Shown: in pieces, positions 18,401 through 25,854 of the stretch
Position numbering within the stretch: the first letter of the stretch is position 1
Layout of the letters: the number at the start of each line of letters is the position of its first letter
Source: an uncultured Actinomycetes bacterium
GTDB taxonomy: Bacteria > Actinomycetota > Coriobacteriia > Coriobacteriales > Atopobiaceae
Length of the DNA: 64,000 nucleotides
Reading direction: 5' to 3'
NCBI GenBank assembly: GCA_900314645.1
Contig: OMWB01000005.1
Coordinates: 62,001-126,000, forward strand
Program-made: the position numbers and the translations under genes
The notes under the pieces: model-generated
The model's input: only the letters and a program-made list of their open reading frames with translations
Databases searched by the model: none
Told to the model about the DNA's origin: nothing

Positions 18401-21278
18401 CATTGGCGCTCACGACGACATCAAAAAGATCAGGGTCGAAGTTGTGCTCGGTCACAGTGATAGTAGCCGTGCGCGATGCGTCATAGAACACGCCCGTACT
18501 CGCGCTATCGTTGTCGTAGATTACGTCAATCACCGGAGCGGTTGCGTCAATCGTGAACTTCTCTACGTTCTCCGTGTTGGATTTATTCCGCGCCACGTCG
18601 TAAATCTCGATGGGATCAAACTCATAATCGCCATCTTCACCAAACGTGGTCGACCACGTGAATTGATTGGACTTTCCTTCAACGGGAAGCAGGTCGGATA
18701 CGGTAACCGTTCTCACAACCGGCGTGGCACCATCGAACCCCGGCGTAAACGTATAGGTGATCACAGGGCAGTCGGGATTAAGTCCTGAGTAGGTCCCCGT
18801 GATGAAGCCATGTGGATCGTAAAATGCATCTCCGCCTACAAACCCTCTTAGATACTTCAGGTTGAGTTCGGTCACGACGAGCGAGAGCGTCTGATTGCCG
18901 TCAAAGACGCGAACATAGAGTGGATCAGCTGTATCGGTCCTATCCGCAGGGGCTGTCACAAAAACAATCGGAGCCGTCTCGTCGGGTACAAGGAGCGTCG
19001 GGTGGTGCATGTAGAACGTATCACCGTTGAGGTCATACCAAAGATCGGTGTTGGTCGTGGGGTTGGTAATGGGATTCTCAACAGTACCCTGCTGCCCTGT
19101 CTGGTTCATGGACCAGAAGTACTGGTTACCGGCAAAGTCAGTAATAACAAAACACACGTCATCAGGGTAGTCGAGCCCATCGACCAGATGGTCGATAAGA
19201 GTCAAGTTGTAGGTCCCCCCGTGAGCCGCATCAGTGAGGCCTTCGTTGCCCGCCAGAAGTTCGCTCTCAAAACCACCGATGTGACTCACGTATGTCTTGC
19301 TGGCATCAAGCAGTTCGATTGAGCGGATGCCGTGGGGCTCGTTCACCGTAATGGCGATACTCGTAGGATCAAAACCGCGTTCGGCGTAGACAAACCACAC
19401 AACGTTGCCGTTGTTATCAGCGCCGTTCACAATGGGGTCGCCATTGGCATCGGTGCCGAGGTCAGGCGGCGGGAAGCCAATGGAAGCTTGCGTTACCTGC
19501 GGCGAGGAGAGGTCGACAATAAAGTGCGTAATGTCGAGCGGCTTTCCATCGAAGCCAAACTTGTCAAAAGTTGAGGCTTCATGGCCCTTGACGGTATCCA
19601 CTGCTGAGACGAATTCCGTCACGTCATATACGCCGTCTCCGCAAGAGGCACTGATTTTAATCTCCGGCTCGCCATTTGAGGCAGTGCTCGTAATGACTTC
19701 GCAGGGGATACCCTCGATTGCCGTAGACGGACTCGCCATAATCTGCGAAAGGGGCACCCCGAAAATCGTCGTGTTGGCATCGTCGAGATTGAAGTCCGCA
19801 ATCTCGACCTCGACGACCGTGGTGGTATTGAAGAAGTCGATTCCTTCAGGAACGGCGGCGACCCTCGCGGATATCTCATCCGATGTTTCGGGTGTATAGA
19901 TGTCTGCGGCTTTGTCATGAGGATAGTTAAGGACGAGTTCAGGCGACTTGCGGTCAACCAGAAGGCTGCCGTCAGGAACCGTCAGCTTGGTGCCATCCGT
20001 CTGTTCCTCGTTCTTACCAAAGAGGAGCGCATAGCTGTTGCCCTCGTCGTCCGTGAGCTGGTTGCCATACTCGTCCTCGGCAAACACCTGGATGGCGTAG
20101 TAGCCGTCCTGAAGCTCTTTGACGGTGGCAGAATCAACGTATCCCCTAATCTTGGCGATGTAGGTGCCCGGGTTCTCAGAATCCTCCTCGAAGATGCAAG
20201 GCTCGACAATGGTGCCCGCATAGTCAATCAGCTCCACCAGCGAGCGTGTAACATCGACCTTTCCGGTCAACCTCACCTGAATAATCTCTGGATCAATGAC
20301 CGTCTTTGACGTCGCATCAAGGAGGTTGATGACTTGATCGCTATCATCGACGATTTTATCGCCGTTCTTATCAAGCATGATGATTTCAGCCAGCTCGACA
20401 CCGGCGACCCTAAATTGAGGGCTGAAGTCGGTAGAGCCCTTGAGTTCTACGTATGCCCCGTCATAGAAGCAGGATCCGCCTGAAATAGATGCGCTCACAT
20501 AGGTGCCCGGTGTATCAACGTGCACGGTCGCCACGTAAACGCCGCCTCCGTCCACCCACTGCTGATTCTCGGCATCGTCATTGCTAAGCACGTACGACTT
20601 GGTATGAGTCTTGTCTCGTATGTCTTTGTAGGTAAGCGTGACCGTGGGTAGCTCGCTACCGGAGATGTTACTTCCCATAACCTTTAGCAGGACGTTGGGT
20701 GTCAGGTATGATCCATCCTCAAGCGTGGTGCCATCCGGACCGACCGCAGTCAAGGTGACCGAATCGGTAGCGGGAACAATGCCTTGGCTGGCTTCAATAC
20801 CCACTGTGACCGTGGTTCCTTCGACGGGCTGCACCTCGGACTGCTGCTCTGTCGACGTTTCGGTAACGTCTTCGGACTCAGTCGTGGGCTCTGCAGGCTG
20901 CACGTCCGAGTCCACCGTCGGCTCGTCATCAAGCTCAGGCTCCTGCTGCGGCTCTGGCTCGGCCGTAGGTTCGGGCTCGACATTGGGGTCAATGTCCTCA
21001 CCAGTCGGCTCGGTGGTCGGGTCCTCGAGGTCTGTCGAGGCGCCTTCACCAGGCTCCACCTCAGAAGATTCCTGCTCAAGCCCCGTGTCTTCATTGAGGT
21101 CAGCGTCGGTCGCCGCGACAGTGGAGTCTTGCTCCTCTGCAATGGCACGCAGGGCTGTAGACGGCATTGACGAGAACGCAAGCGCGGCGGACAGCAGCAT
21201 GCACAGCGCACGCTGGCCCATCGTCGCCTGAGCACCCTTCCTCAACAGCTCACGTCTCATATGAGTGGTTCGCCTCAT
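15450..21278 (-). CDS. giant Ig-repeat surface membrane protein inside the T7SS operon
   Basis: 1942 residues. It has an N-terminal signal peptide with a positively charged start and a hydrophobic core ending near ALRAIA. An acidic Glu/Thr/Pro linker runs to about residue 155. Many Ig-like beta repeats follow; several share the pair TATITVTEHNFDP and HTCTV, plus AGN loop motifs. A C-terminal membrane helix (AGVGVVAAAVAGVVAL) is followed by a short basic tail. There is no LPXTG motif, so it is held by the helix. It lies between the one-helix protein (ATGA overlap) and EssC, so it is made together with the secretion machine. It may be an external scaffold or an adhesin; the YueB/EsaA receptor-like proteins of Firmicute systems are possible functional analogues, but I see no homology to them. 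Confidence 0.8.
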   Translation of the reverse strand: MRRTTHMRRELLRKGAQATMGQRALCMLLSAALAFSSMPSTALRAIAEEQDSTVAATDADLNEDTGLEQESSEVEPGEGASTDLEDPTTEPTGEDIDPNVEPEPTAEPEPQQEPELDDEPTVDSDVQPAEPTTESEDVTETSTEQQSEVQPVEGTTVTVGIEASQGIVPATDSVTLTAVGPDGTTLEDGSYLTPNVLLKVMGSNISGSELPTVTLTYKDIRDKTHTKSYVLSNDDAENQQWVDGGGVYVATVHVDTPGTYVSASISGGSCFYDGAYVELKGSTDFSPQFRVAGVELAEIIMLDKNGDKIVDDSDQVINLLDATSKTVIDPEIIQVRLTGKVDVTRSLVELIDYAGTIVEPCIFEEDSENPGTYIAKIRGYVDSATVKELQDGYYAIQVFAEDEYGNQLTDDEGNSYALLFGKNEEQTDGTKLTVPDGSLLVDRKSPELVLNYPHDKAADIYTPETSDEISARVAAVPEGIDFFNTTTVVEVEIADFNLDDANTTIFGVPLSQIMASPSTAIEGIPCEVITSTASNGEPEIKISASCGDGVYDVTEFVSAVDTVKGHEASTFDKFGFDGKPLDITHFIVDLSSPQVTQASIGFPPPDLGTDANGDPIVNGADNNGNVVWFVYAERGFDPTSIAITVNEPHGIRSIELLDASKTYVSHIGGFESELLAGNEGLTDAAHGGTYNLTLIDHLVDGLDYPDDVCFVITDFAGNQYFWSMNQTGQQGTVENPITNPTTNTDLWYDLNGDTFYMHHPTLLVPDETAPIVFVTAPADRTDTADPLYVRVFDGNQTLSLVVTELNLKYLRGFVGGDAFYDPHGFITGTYSGLNPDCPVITYTFTPGFDGATPVVRTVTVSDLLPVEGKSNQFTWSTTFGEDGDYEFDPIEIYDVARNKSNTENVEKFTIDATAPVIDVIYDNDSASTGVFYDASRTATITVTEHNFDPDLFDVVVSANGGKQGMATPTTSPWTDSGDKHTCTVSFSEDGVYALGVYGEDMAGNAASPYDSGTFIIDTEAPLIAEYHANGVAPASTFDADAPVVELPASTGTYDDGSGTVYYYSHAINVDARIQDRTFDDKGTEILVTKDGVETALENSWTREPNEVGPNGYELYGMTVPYAEDGAYCAPHVVSSDKAGNTSNNKADAEAMRFVIDLKAPTITVAVDHDPSAQGTSGSSDPYNFYNQATKMTFTVSDEHLLRSAKLDDPSGQYTISASEASAEGKGQVVLTASLKDGTAAQDAEYQRDIVLTAVDLAGNIRTWTIDHEGTVVLDKVSSSSENAAINGGSEHPQALIQDTVAPVVALSGVTAGTYYNTAQTVEATVEELNLDYLQTFDGGRGIVTVTSYEGNAGRARSTSTVTANDFSGSKPSYSYSQSFSTDGHYELTAQFEDYAGNLSNQASIGEFTIDMTNPTIDVTWDNEDVRNEKYYKATRTATITVTEHNFDPSLFNVDTTGSMSGWSDNGDTHTCTVFFDEGSAHTLAISGADLAGNDAGVFSEPEFVVDLTEPEVEIAGTAQRLGYLADDANGGLVNAYHGDLEDKSAYNGVVVPVITYTDNEPLSSADLTYTVSGTKHGEEVELDAVTSDESKEMTTAFRDLGYVGPDSGDGSNWEDFYVDDYAVDADDIYTIKATMTDQAGNEAEAEITFSVNRYGSNYVVDLQDLDADEKAEYEASGMLWEAPTIVVREVNVSGVASQADHHVQKEFANVTTAIAQGGGNGAGYSLESIEGASQENGWSEYVYTIRSANFGEGSDSDNNDRGQGQYRVNVMSDDRSSNANSTAAYWGSDHARTKATAAGATTQFVLDEVAPVIDDLNLPEHISAGESYEASFHVTDDITSGDVVRVYLDGKELDAAAVSGPKSGVGTFTFNIPAKAFNWGRSVRIVVTDYAGRTDEATNGTWIWQSSFIPEAMAGVGVVAAAVAGVVALRRRKAAAEPELPV

Positions 21279-21778
21279 GCGTTAACCCCCTCTTCAGCTG
21301 CGATTATTTGGTTCGAATCGCAGAGAACGATGCTCTTTACCACGCGGAACGCGACGGCACTTGGCGCGCCATCGCTCGGAGATGTTGTTGTGGCCACTTG
21401 CCCCGCGGCTACCGGTGATGTGGTGAAGTCGGCCTCGACCACCACGGTGCCCAGCTCGTCCTCGTCGTCAAAGGCGGGTGCTGGTACCTGCGGCATTTCG
21501 GGCATAGGCGTCTGCGCTGGGGTAACGGTGCCTTGGGTAACGACCGCTTCCCTCTTCGGAGCGCTCGTCTGCCTGCGCGACGTCTGCCCGCGGCGTCCCT
21601 CCCAGACGACCTGCGCGCGCGTCGAGGCCACGCTCTGGGCACGAGCCTTTCCGCTCAGGTCATCCATGACGGCGCGGATGTGGTTGGTGAGGTAGTAGTG
21701 CACCGCAAGCGCCGTGAAGAGCACTGACACGACCAGTGCGGCTATTCCTACGATGCGCAGAATCAGCTGTGGCGTCAT
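21275..21778 (-). CDS. single-pass membrane protein of the T7SS operon
   Basis: 167 residues from ATG 21778, one base after the kinase stop. A longer reading to 21871 would overlap the kinase. An N-terminal membrane helix (LRIVGIAALVVSVLFTAL) is followed by a basic stretch, a Pro/Thr-rich linker and a short beta-rich C-terminal segment. The topology could suit a small EssA/EssB-like component, but no family is recognised. Stop and next start overlap as ATGA, tying its production to the Ig-repeat protein. Confidence 0.6.
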   Translation of the reverse strand: MTPQLILRIVGIAALVVSVLFTALAVHYYLTNHIRAVMDDLSGKARAQSVASTRAQVVWEGRRGQTSRRQTSAPKREAVVTQGTVTPAQTPMPEMPQVPAPAFDDEDELGTVVVEADFTTSPVAAGQVATTTSPSDGAPSAVAFRVVKSIVLCDSNQIIAAEEGVNA

Positions 21779-21779
21779 G

Positions 21780-23744
21780 CTACTCACCACCCTCCCCGGA
21801 AGTACCGCGCACGCGCGAGGTCGGGCTGTTGTAGGTACGCCCCACGTTGGCGAGGGCGTCCTCGTAGCCATCCATTACCAGGTCAAAGAGTGCCTGCGTG
21901 GCGGCGGGGTTCGTCTCGACGTAGTTGCGGAAGTCAGCCTCATCCATGCGGTCGTGAATCGTCTGCAGCAAGGTGGTGACGTCCTGCGCGCTCACGCCCG
22001 CCTGACGGAACGCGGCCAGATACGTGGGCGAACTGATGGATTCAAAGGCCACCTCATACAGACGGAGCTGCACCATCTTTGAGGACTGCAGCACCACCGG
22101 ACCGTCCTGCCCATCGCCGATGATGGCGGTCCAGAGGCTCTCCCAGAACGAAGCGCTCGCCTCCGTGACGTCGCGCCCCTCGAAGCCAGCCGTGGTGAAC
22201 TCGTCGTAGAAGGCGCCAATCGTCTCGTACACGTCAAGCGCGGCCAGCTCATCCAAGGTGTCGTCCACCTGCAGCCCAGCGTGGTTGTTCGGGTCTGCCA
22301 GAGCGGCCCTCTTGGCGCGGGCAAACCATTCGGTGGAGCGTGACGCGTTCTGGATGGCCCCCTGACCAGACGCCACCACGACGCCCGCAGCGGCGTCTAC
22401 CTGCACGTCCTTGAGGCCCAAGTAGTCGTAATAGCAGAGGTAGAGGATGCCCGCATCAAAGCACAGGCGTCCGTACTGCGGGTCACTTGAGATGTCGCGG
22501 CCATGGCGCTGCCAGAGTTCCAGCCAACGCCGTGACTCAGTGGGAGTGAAGACGCGGTCTGCCTGATAGACCTGCAGGAGCTGCTGATAGGGCTCGATGC
22601 CCGTAGGGTTGAGCTCGATTGCCGCCAGAAGGTCGTCCTCGGCCTCCGAGGCGTTTGCGGTGCGTGTGTAGCCCGTGCCGTCGGCGTTGGGCGTCACCTC
22701 GACATCGCGCTCCTCAGTGCTGGCAAGCGATGCCTCGTGAAGCAGCGTGTCATAGCTTGAGTTGCGCACCACGTTGCTTCCGATCAGACACGCGATGCCC
22801 ACCACGGTCGCAGCAACAGCCACGCGCACGCGCATCCAGAAGCCATTGACCTTTGCACGCTGCGCCGCGCGATACTCGGCCGTGAGCTCCTGATAGTGCT
22901 CAAGGTCGTAGCGCATCTCGTCAATGGTCTGGTATCGATTGTTGGGCTCAAACTGGGTCGCGCGCTCGATGATGGCCTGCAGGCCGTCGGAGAGCTGCGG
23001 GTTCCAGTCACGGATGGGGCGCAGGGTAAAGTCAACCACCGTACGGCCGCTCTCGTCGCGCACCATACGCGGCACATGGCCCGTCACCAGCGAATACAGG
23101 GTGGTGCCCAGTGCGTAGATGTCCGCGCGGGTGTCCACCGGCGTGGTCTTATGGACGTCGGCGTCAACCTGCTCCGGGGCGCCGTAGCCGACCGTGCCGA
23201 TAACGCGGTCATCGCTGGGGCCCGTCGGAAGAAGCTCCATGGAGATGCCGAAGTCGATGAGCTTGACCGAGCCGTCATCGCGCAGCATCACGTTTGAGGG
23301 CTTGAGGTCGCGGTAGACCACCGGATAGCCCGCGGGCGGATGAATGGTGTGCAGGTAGCCGAGGACGTCGCAGAGCTGGATACCCCAGTCGATGACCTCT
23401 TCCTGCTCGAACGGCTCGCCCTGTTGCCGCAGCACCTTGGAGAGCGCGGTGCCGTTCACGTAGTCCATGACAACGAAGATGGAGCTTCCCGTGTCGATGA
23501 TGTCCACGACGCGCGGGATGGCGGGGTGGTCGAGGCGCTTCATGAAGTTGGCCTCGTCGATGATGGCCTGGCGGTTGGCGGCGCCTTGGCGGCCGGCGAC
23601 GTTGGGCTTGATCTCCTTGATAGCCCAGAGCTTGTCCAGGCGACGGTCGCGACCCAACCAGACGTTTGACATGCCGCCCTTGCCGATGGCGGCAATGATC
23701 TCGTATTTGTTGTCGACGACGCGACCGATGCCCGCTTCTGCCAC
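21780..23744 (-). CDS. membrane Ser/Thr protein kinase with extracytoplasmic TPR-like domain
   Basis: 654 residues. An N-terminal Hanks-type kinase has the glycine loop GKGGMSN (21-27), Lys43, Glu64, the catalytic Tyr-Arg-Asp at 144-146 (Tyr replaces the common His), Asn151 and Asp-Phe-Gly at 164-166. A membrane helix spans about 305-326. The outer ~325 residues are helical and TPR-like rather than PASTA repeats, so it is unlikely to sense muropeptides as PknB does. The start is GTG 23744, overlapping the phosphatase stop by one base (TAGTG). It probably phosphorylates Thr in the phosphatase tail and other T7SS proteins that FHA domains read; that is inference from synteny. Confidence 0.9.
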   Translation of the reverse strand: MAEAGIGRVVDNKYEIIAAIGKGGMSNVWLGRDRRLDKLWAIKEIKPNVAGRQGAANRQAIIDEANFMKRLDHPAIPRVVDIIDTGSSIFVVMDYVNGTALSKVLRQQGEPFEQEEVIDWGIQLCDVLGYLHTIHPPAGYPVVYRDLKPSNVMLRDDGSVKLIDFGISMELLPTGPSDDRVIGTVGYGAPEQVDADVHKTTPVDTRADIYALGTTLYSLVTGHVPRMVRDESGRTVVDFTLRPIRDWNPQLSDGLQAIIERATQFEPNNRYQTIDEMRYDLEHYQELTAEYRAAQRAKVNGFWMRVRVAVAATVVGIACLIGSNVVRNSSYDTLLHEASLASTEERDVEVTPNADGTGYTRTANASEAEDDLLAAIELNPTGIEPYQQLLQVYQADRVFTPTESRRWLELWQRHGRDISSDPQYGRLCFDAGILYLCYYDYLGLKDVQVDAAAGVVVASGQGAIQNASRSTEWFARAKRAALADPNNHAGLQVDDTLDELAALDVYETIGAFYDEFTTAGFEGRDVTEASASFWESLWTAIIGDGQDGPVVLQSSKMVQLRLYEVAFESISSPTYLAAFRQAGVSAQDVTTLLQTIHDRMDEADFRNYVETNPAATQALFDLVMDGYEDALANVGRTYNSPTSRVRGTSGEGGE

Positions 23745-24994
23745 TACGCATCAGCCCCTTCCACCATCGTGGGAAGGTCATCTTCGTCGCTGGCGTCGGG
23801 CTCGACCATGGTCGGGAGGTCGTCCTCGTCGGAATCATCCGTCTCCACCATAGTGGGGAGGTCATCCTCGTCAGACTCAACCATCGTCGGCAAATCGTCC
23901 TCGTCGGTGTCGACAGCCTCCACCATGGTCGGGAGATCATCTTCGTCAGACTCTGTGGACTCCACCATAGTGGGGAGGTCATCCTCGTCGGTGTCGTCGG
24001 GCTCAACCACAGTGGGCAAATCGTCCTCGTCGGACTTGTCGCCTTCGACCATCGTCGGGAGATCGTCTTCGTCAGACTCCACCATAGTCGGGAGGTCATC
24101 CTCGTCGGACTCGACCATCGTCGGGAGGTCGTCCTCCTCAGCCTCAACCATAGTTGGCAGGTCATCCTCAACAGGAAGCGCCACCGGCGCCTGCATCATA
24201 ACGACATCGTCAGTTGCCATCGACGAGAAGCACACCACCGTCAGGTTGTCCTTCTCGCCCATCTGCAGGTCATAGTCCAGCAGGTCGTGGCATGCCTTGC
24301 CAAGCGACTGCTCATCCGTGAAGCATGCGCGCTGGAATATCTGCCGTATGCCCTCGTTCTCCGCACGGTGATAGGCGCCGTCGCAGCAAATCACAAACAG
24401 CTCGTTGGGACCGCACGCCCCCTCATAGAAGGCGGGAACGAGAACACGACCACTGCCCACAGCCTGCAGAATCACGTTCTTCGGCATGCGGCGAGCCTCT
24501 TCGGCCGTGATCTCCCCGGCAGCAAGCTTGCGAGCCACCTCGGTCTGGTCCTCGGTAATCTGCCTGAAGGATGCCTTGTCCAGCTGGTATGCACGACAAT
24601 CGCCCACATGGCCCACCAGGTAGCGGCTGCCACAGACGATAACGCCCGTGAACGTCGTGCCCAGACGCGTGCCAGTTTTGGTGCCATGGGTTCGAATGAG
24701 CTCGTTTTGCGTCTGTAGGAGCGCGCCCCACACGGCTTTGACCGTCTGGAAGTCAAATGAGCCGTCAGCGACCATGCCTTCCATCAGCATGGGAAGCTCC
24801 TGCTCAAACCACTGAGAGAAGCGATTGACGACTGTGGCGCTCGCAAGGTTGCCCGCAGAGAGGCCTCCGACACCGTCGCACACCAGCGCCATGACGACTT
24901 CGCCGAGCGAGGTCTGGGCGACCTTGATGCAGCACGAGTCCTCGTTGACCCGTTTGCGCGAACCAACTTCTGTGGCCGCTGCCACGTACGCCAT
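23744..24994 (-). CDS. PP2C-family Ser/Thr phosphatase with repeated phospho-Thr-type tail
   Basis: 416 residues from ATG 24994, which has GGGAGGGG upstream; readings starting further up have no ribosome site. The PP2C catalytic core is complete: NED at 17-19, CDGVGG at 39-44, RLGTTFTGVIV, VGHVGDCRAY and the metal-binding EKDNLTVV. After about residue 274 comes a 142-residue acidic tail of eleven DDLPT(M/V)VE units. The enzyme should reverse the neighbouring kinase. It is the first gene of the operon, so the kinase/phosphatase pair is made before the secretion parts. A PP2C with such a tail is unusual; see the repeat entry. Confidence 0.9.
   Translation of the reverse strand: MAYVAAATEVGSRKRVNEDSCCIKVAQTSLGEVVMALVCDGVGGLSAGNLASATVVNRFSQWFEQELPMLMEGMVADGSFDFQTVKAVWGALLQTQNELIRTHGTKTGTRLGTTFTGVIVCGSRYLVGHVGDCRAYQLDKASFRQITEDQTEVARKLAAGEITAEEARRMPKNVILQAVGSGRVLVPAFYEGACGPNELFVICCDGAYHRAENEGIRQIFQRACFTDEQSLGKACHDLLDYDLQMGEKDNLTVVCFSSMATDDVVMMQAPVALPVEDDLPTMVEAEEDDLPTMVESDEDDLPTMVESDEDDLPTMVEGDKSDEDDLPTVVEPDDTDEDDLPTMVESTESDEDDLPTMVEAVDTDEDDLPTMVESDEDDLPTMVETDDSDEDDLPTMVEPDASDEDDLPTMVEGADA
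23747..24172 (-). repeat. eleven tandem acidic Thr repeats in the phosphatase tail
   Basis: Eleven copies of the core DDLPTMVE (one has Val for Met), mostly preceded by Ser-Asp-Glu or Thr-Asp-Glu, in units of 10, 11 or 14 residues (about 30-42 bases). Each holds a Thr followed by M-V-E in an acidic setting. Acidic residues around Thr are common in bacterial FHA-kinase target motifs. It is coding repeat, not CRISPR. Confidence 0.95.
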
Positions 24995-25196
24995 TGCCCC
25001 TCCCTCGCTGCGAGACAGAAACCGACATGATAGAAACGTTGGCACATACACCCATTTGGCACATCACCCAAAAGGATGATGTGGCCGCGGTTTACCTTGT
25101 TCTGTTCGTGAATGGGGAGGATTTGTATGAGCCGTTTCAGCACGTAAAGCGCATGACGGCCCTAGCCGACAAGTCGGTTGCGAAGTTGTAGGAGAA
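24995..25196. other. upstream region of the T7SS operon
   Basis: About 200 bases with no convincing gene. An imperfect hairpin (arms around 25058-25082, CACATCATCC/GGGTGATGTG) lies 65-90 bases before the phosphatase start, and a weak -10-like TATCAT lies closer to it on the minus strand. The operon promoter should be here, but I cannot fix it. Confidence 0.35.
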
Positions 25197-25295
25197 CAGC
25201 GCGAGTTGACCTAGGGAGGCCCCTGCACGTCAACATTGGCATTTGGAGCTTGCCAATGTTGACGTACGGGGGCCTCCCTAGGTCAACTCGCGCTG
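25197..25295. terminator. 45-bp-arm palindrome, probable terminator
   Basis: The arms start CAGCGCGAGTTGACCTAGGG on the left and mirror it on the right, about 45 bases each, with a 9-base loop and a small internal mismatch. It lies just after the stop of the surface protein gene at 25302, which reads leftwards, and before the T7SS operon, so it can separate the two transcripts. No U-run is present. Confidence 0.6.
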
Positions 25296-25301
25296 GCTAG
25301 G

Positions 25302-25854
25302 CTAGCGCTTCTTGTCGTACTTGCCGTTCTTGTCGACGTGGTACTTCCCGCCGTCGACCCACTCGTTCCTGGCCATCGTTCCGTCGGCCTTCAGGTAGTA
25401 GTTGCCCACCCACTTCGACTTGGCCATCGCGCCCGAGGACTCGAAGTAGTAGTCCTTGCCGCCGATCTTCTGCCAGCCGTAGACGCAGTAGCCGCTCGCG
25501 TTGAAGTAGTACGTCTTGCCCGAGATGTCCAGGAAGACCGACGTGGGATACTTGCCGTCCTTCCACTGGTACCACCACTTGGAGCCGGACCCCTTCCAGG
25601 TGCCCGCCATGGCCACGATCTTGAAGGTCACGCTCTTGGAGCCCGCATAGCTGCCCTTGCCCTTGATGGTCACCGTAGCGGTCCCGGCCTTCACGTTGTT
25701 CTTGTAGGTCAGCGTATAGTCCGTGTTCAGCTTGAGGGTCTTCCCGCCCACCTTCACGGTCGGCCTGGGCGTCTTGGCCTTGCCGTCGTACTTCTGGTTC
25801 GCGACCTTGGAGACGGTGGCCTTCGCCACGGACGGCTTCGTGATCTTGAAGGTC
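25302..25854 (-). pseudogene. detached C-terminal part of the surface protein (cell-wall-binding repeats)
   Basis: About 184 residues in the frame that continues the 25754-33796 protein after a frameshift at 25854/25855. It holds the end of an Ig-like repeat (KATVSKVANQKYDGKAKTP) and then Trp/Tyr-rich wall-binding repeats (KWVGNYYLKADGTMA), as in choline- or glucan-binding modules. The paralogue at 37960-45282 has the same parts in one frame. No ribosome site marks an independent start, and the apparent start at 25829 is a GTG inside the repeat. Without recoding this module would not be made, and the surface protein would lose its wall anchor. Confidence 0.75.

Noticed and set aside
23747..24172. 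CRISPR array
   Set aside because: Repeats are in frame within a phosphatase gene, vary between 30, 33 and 42 bases and have no unique spacers.
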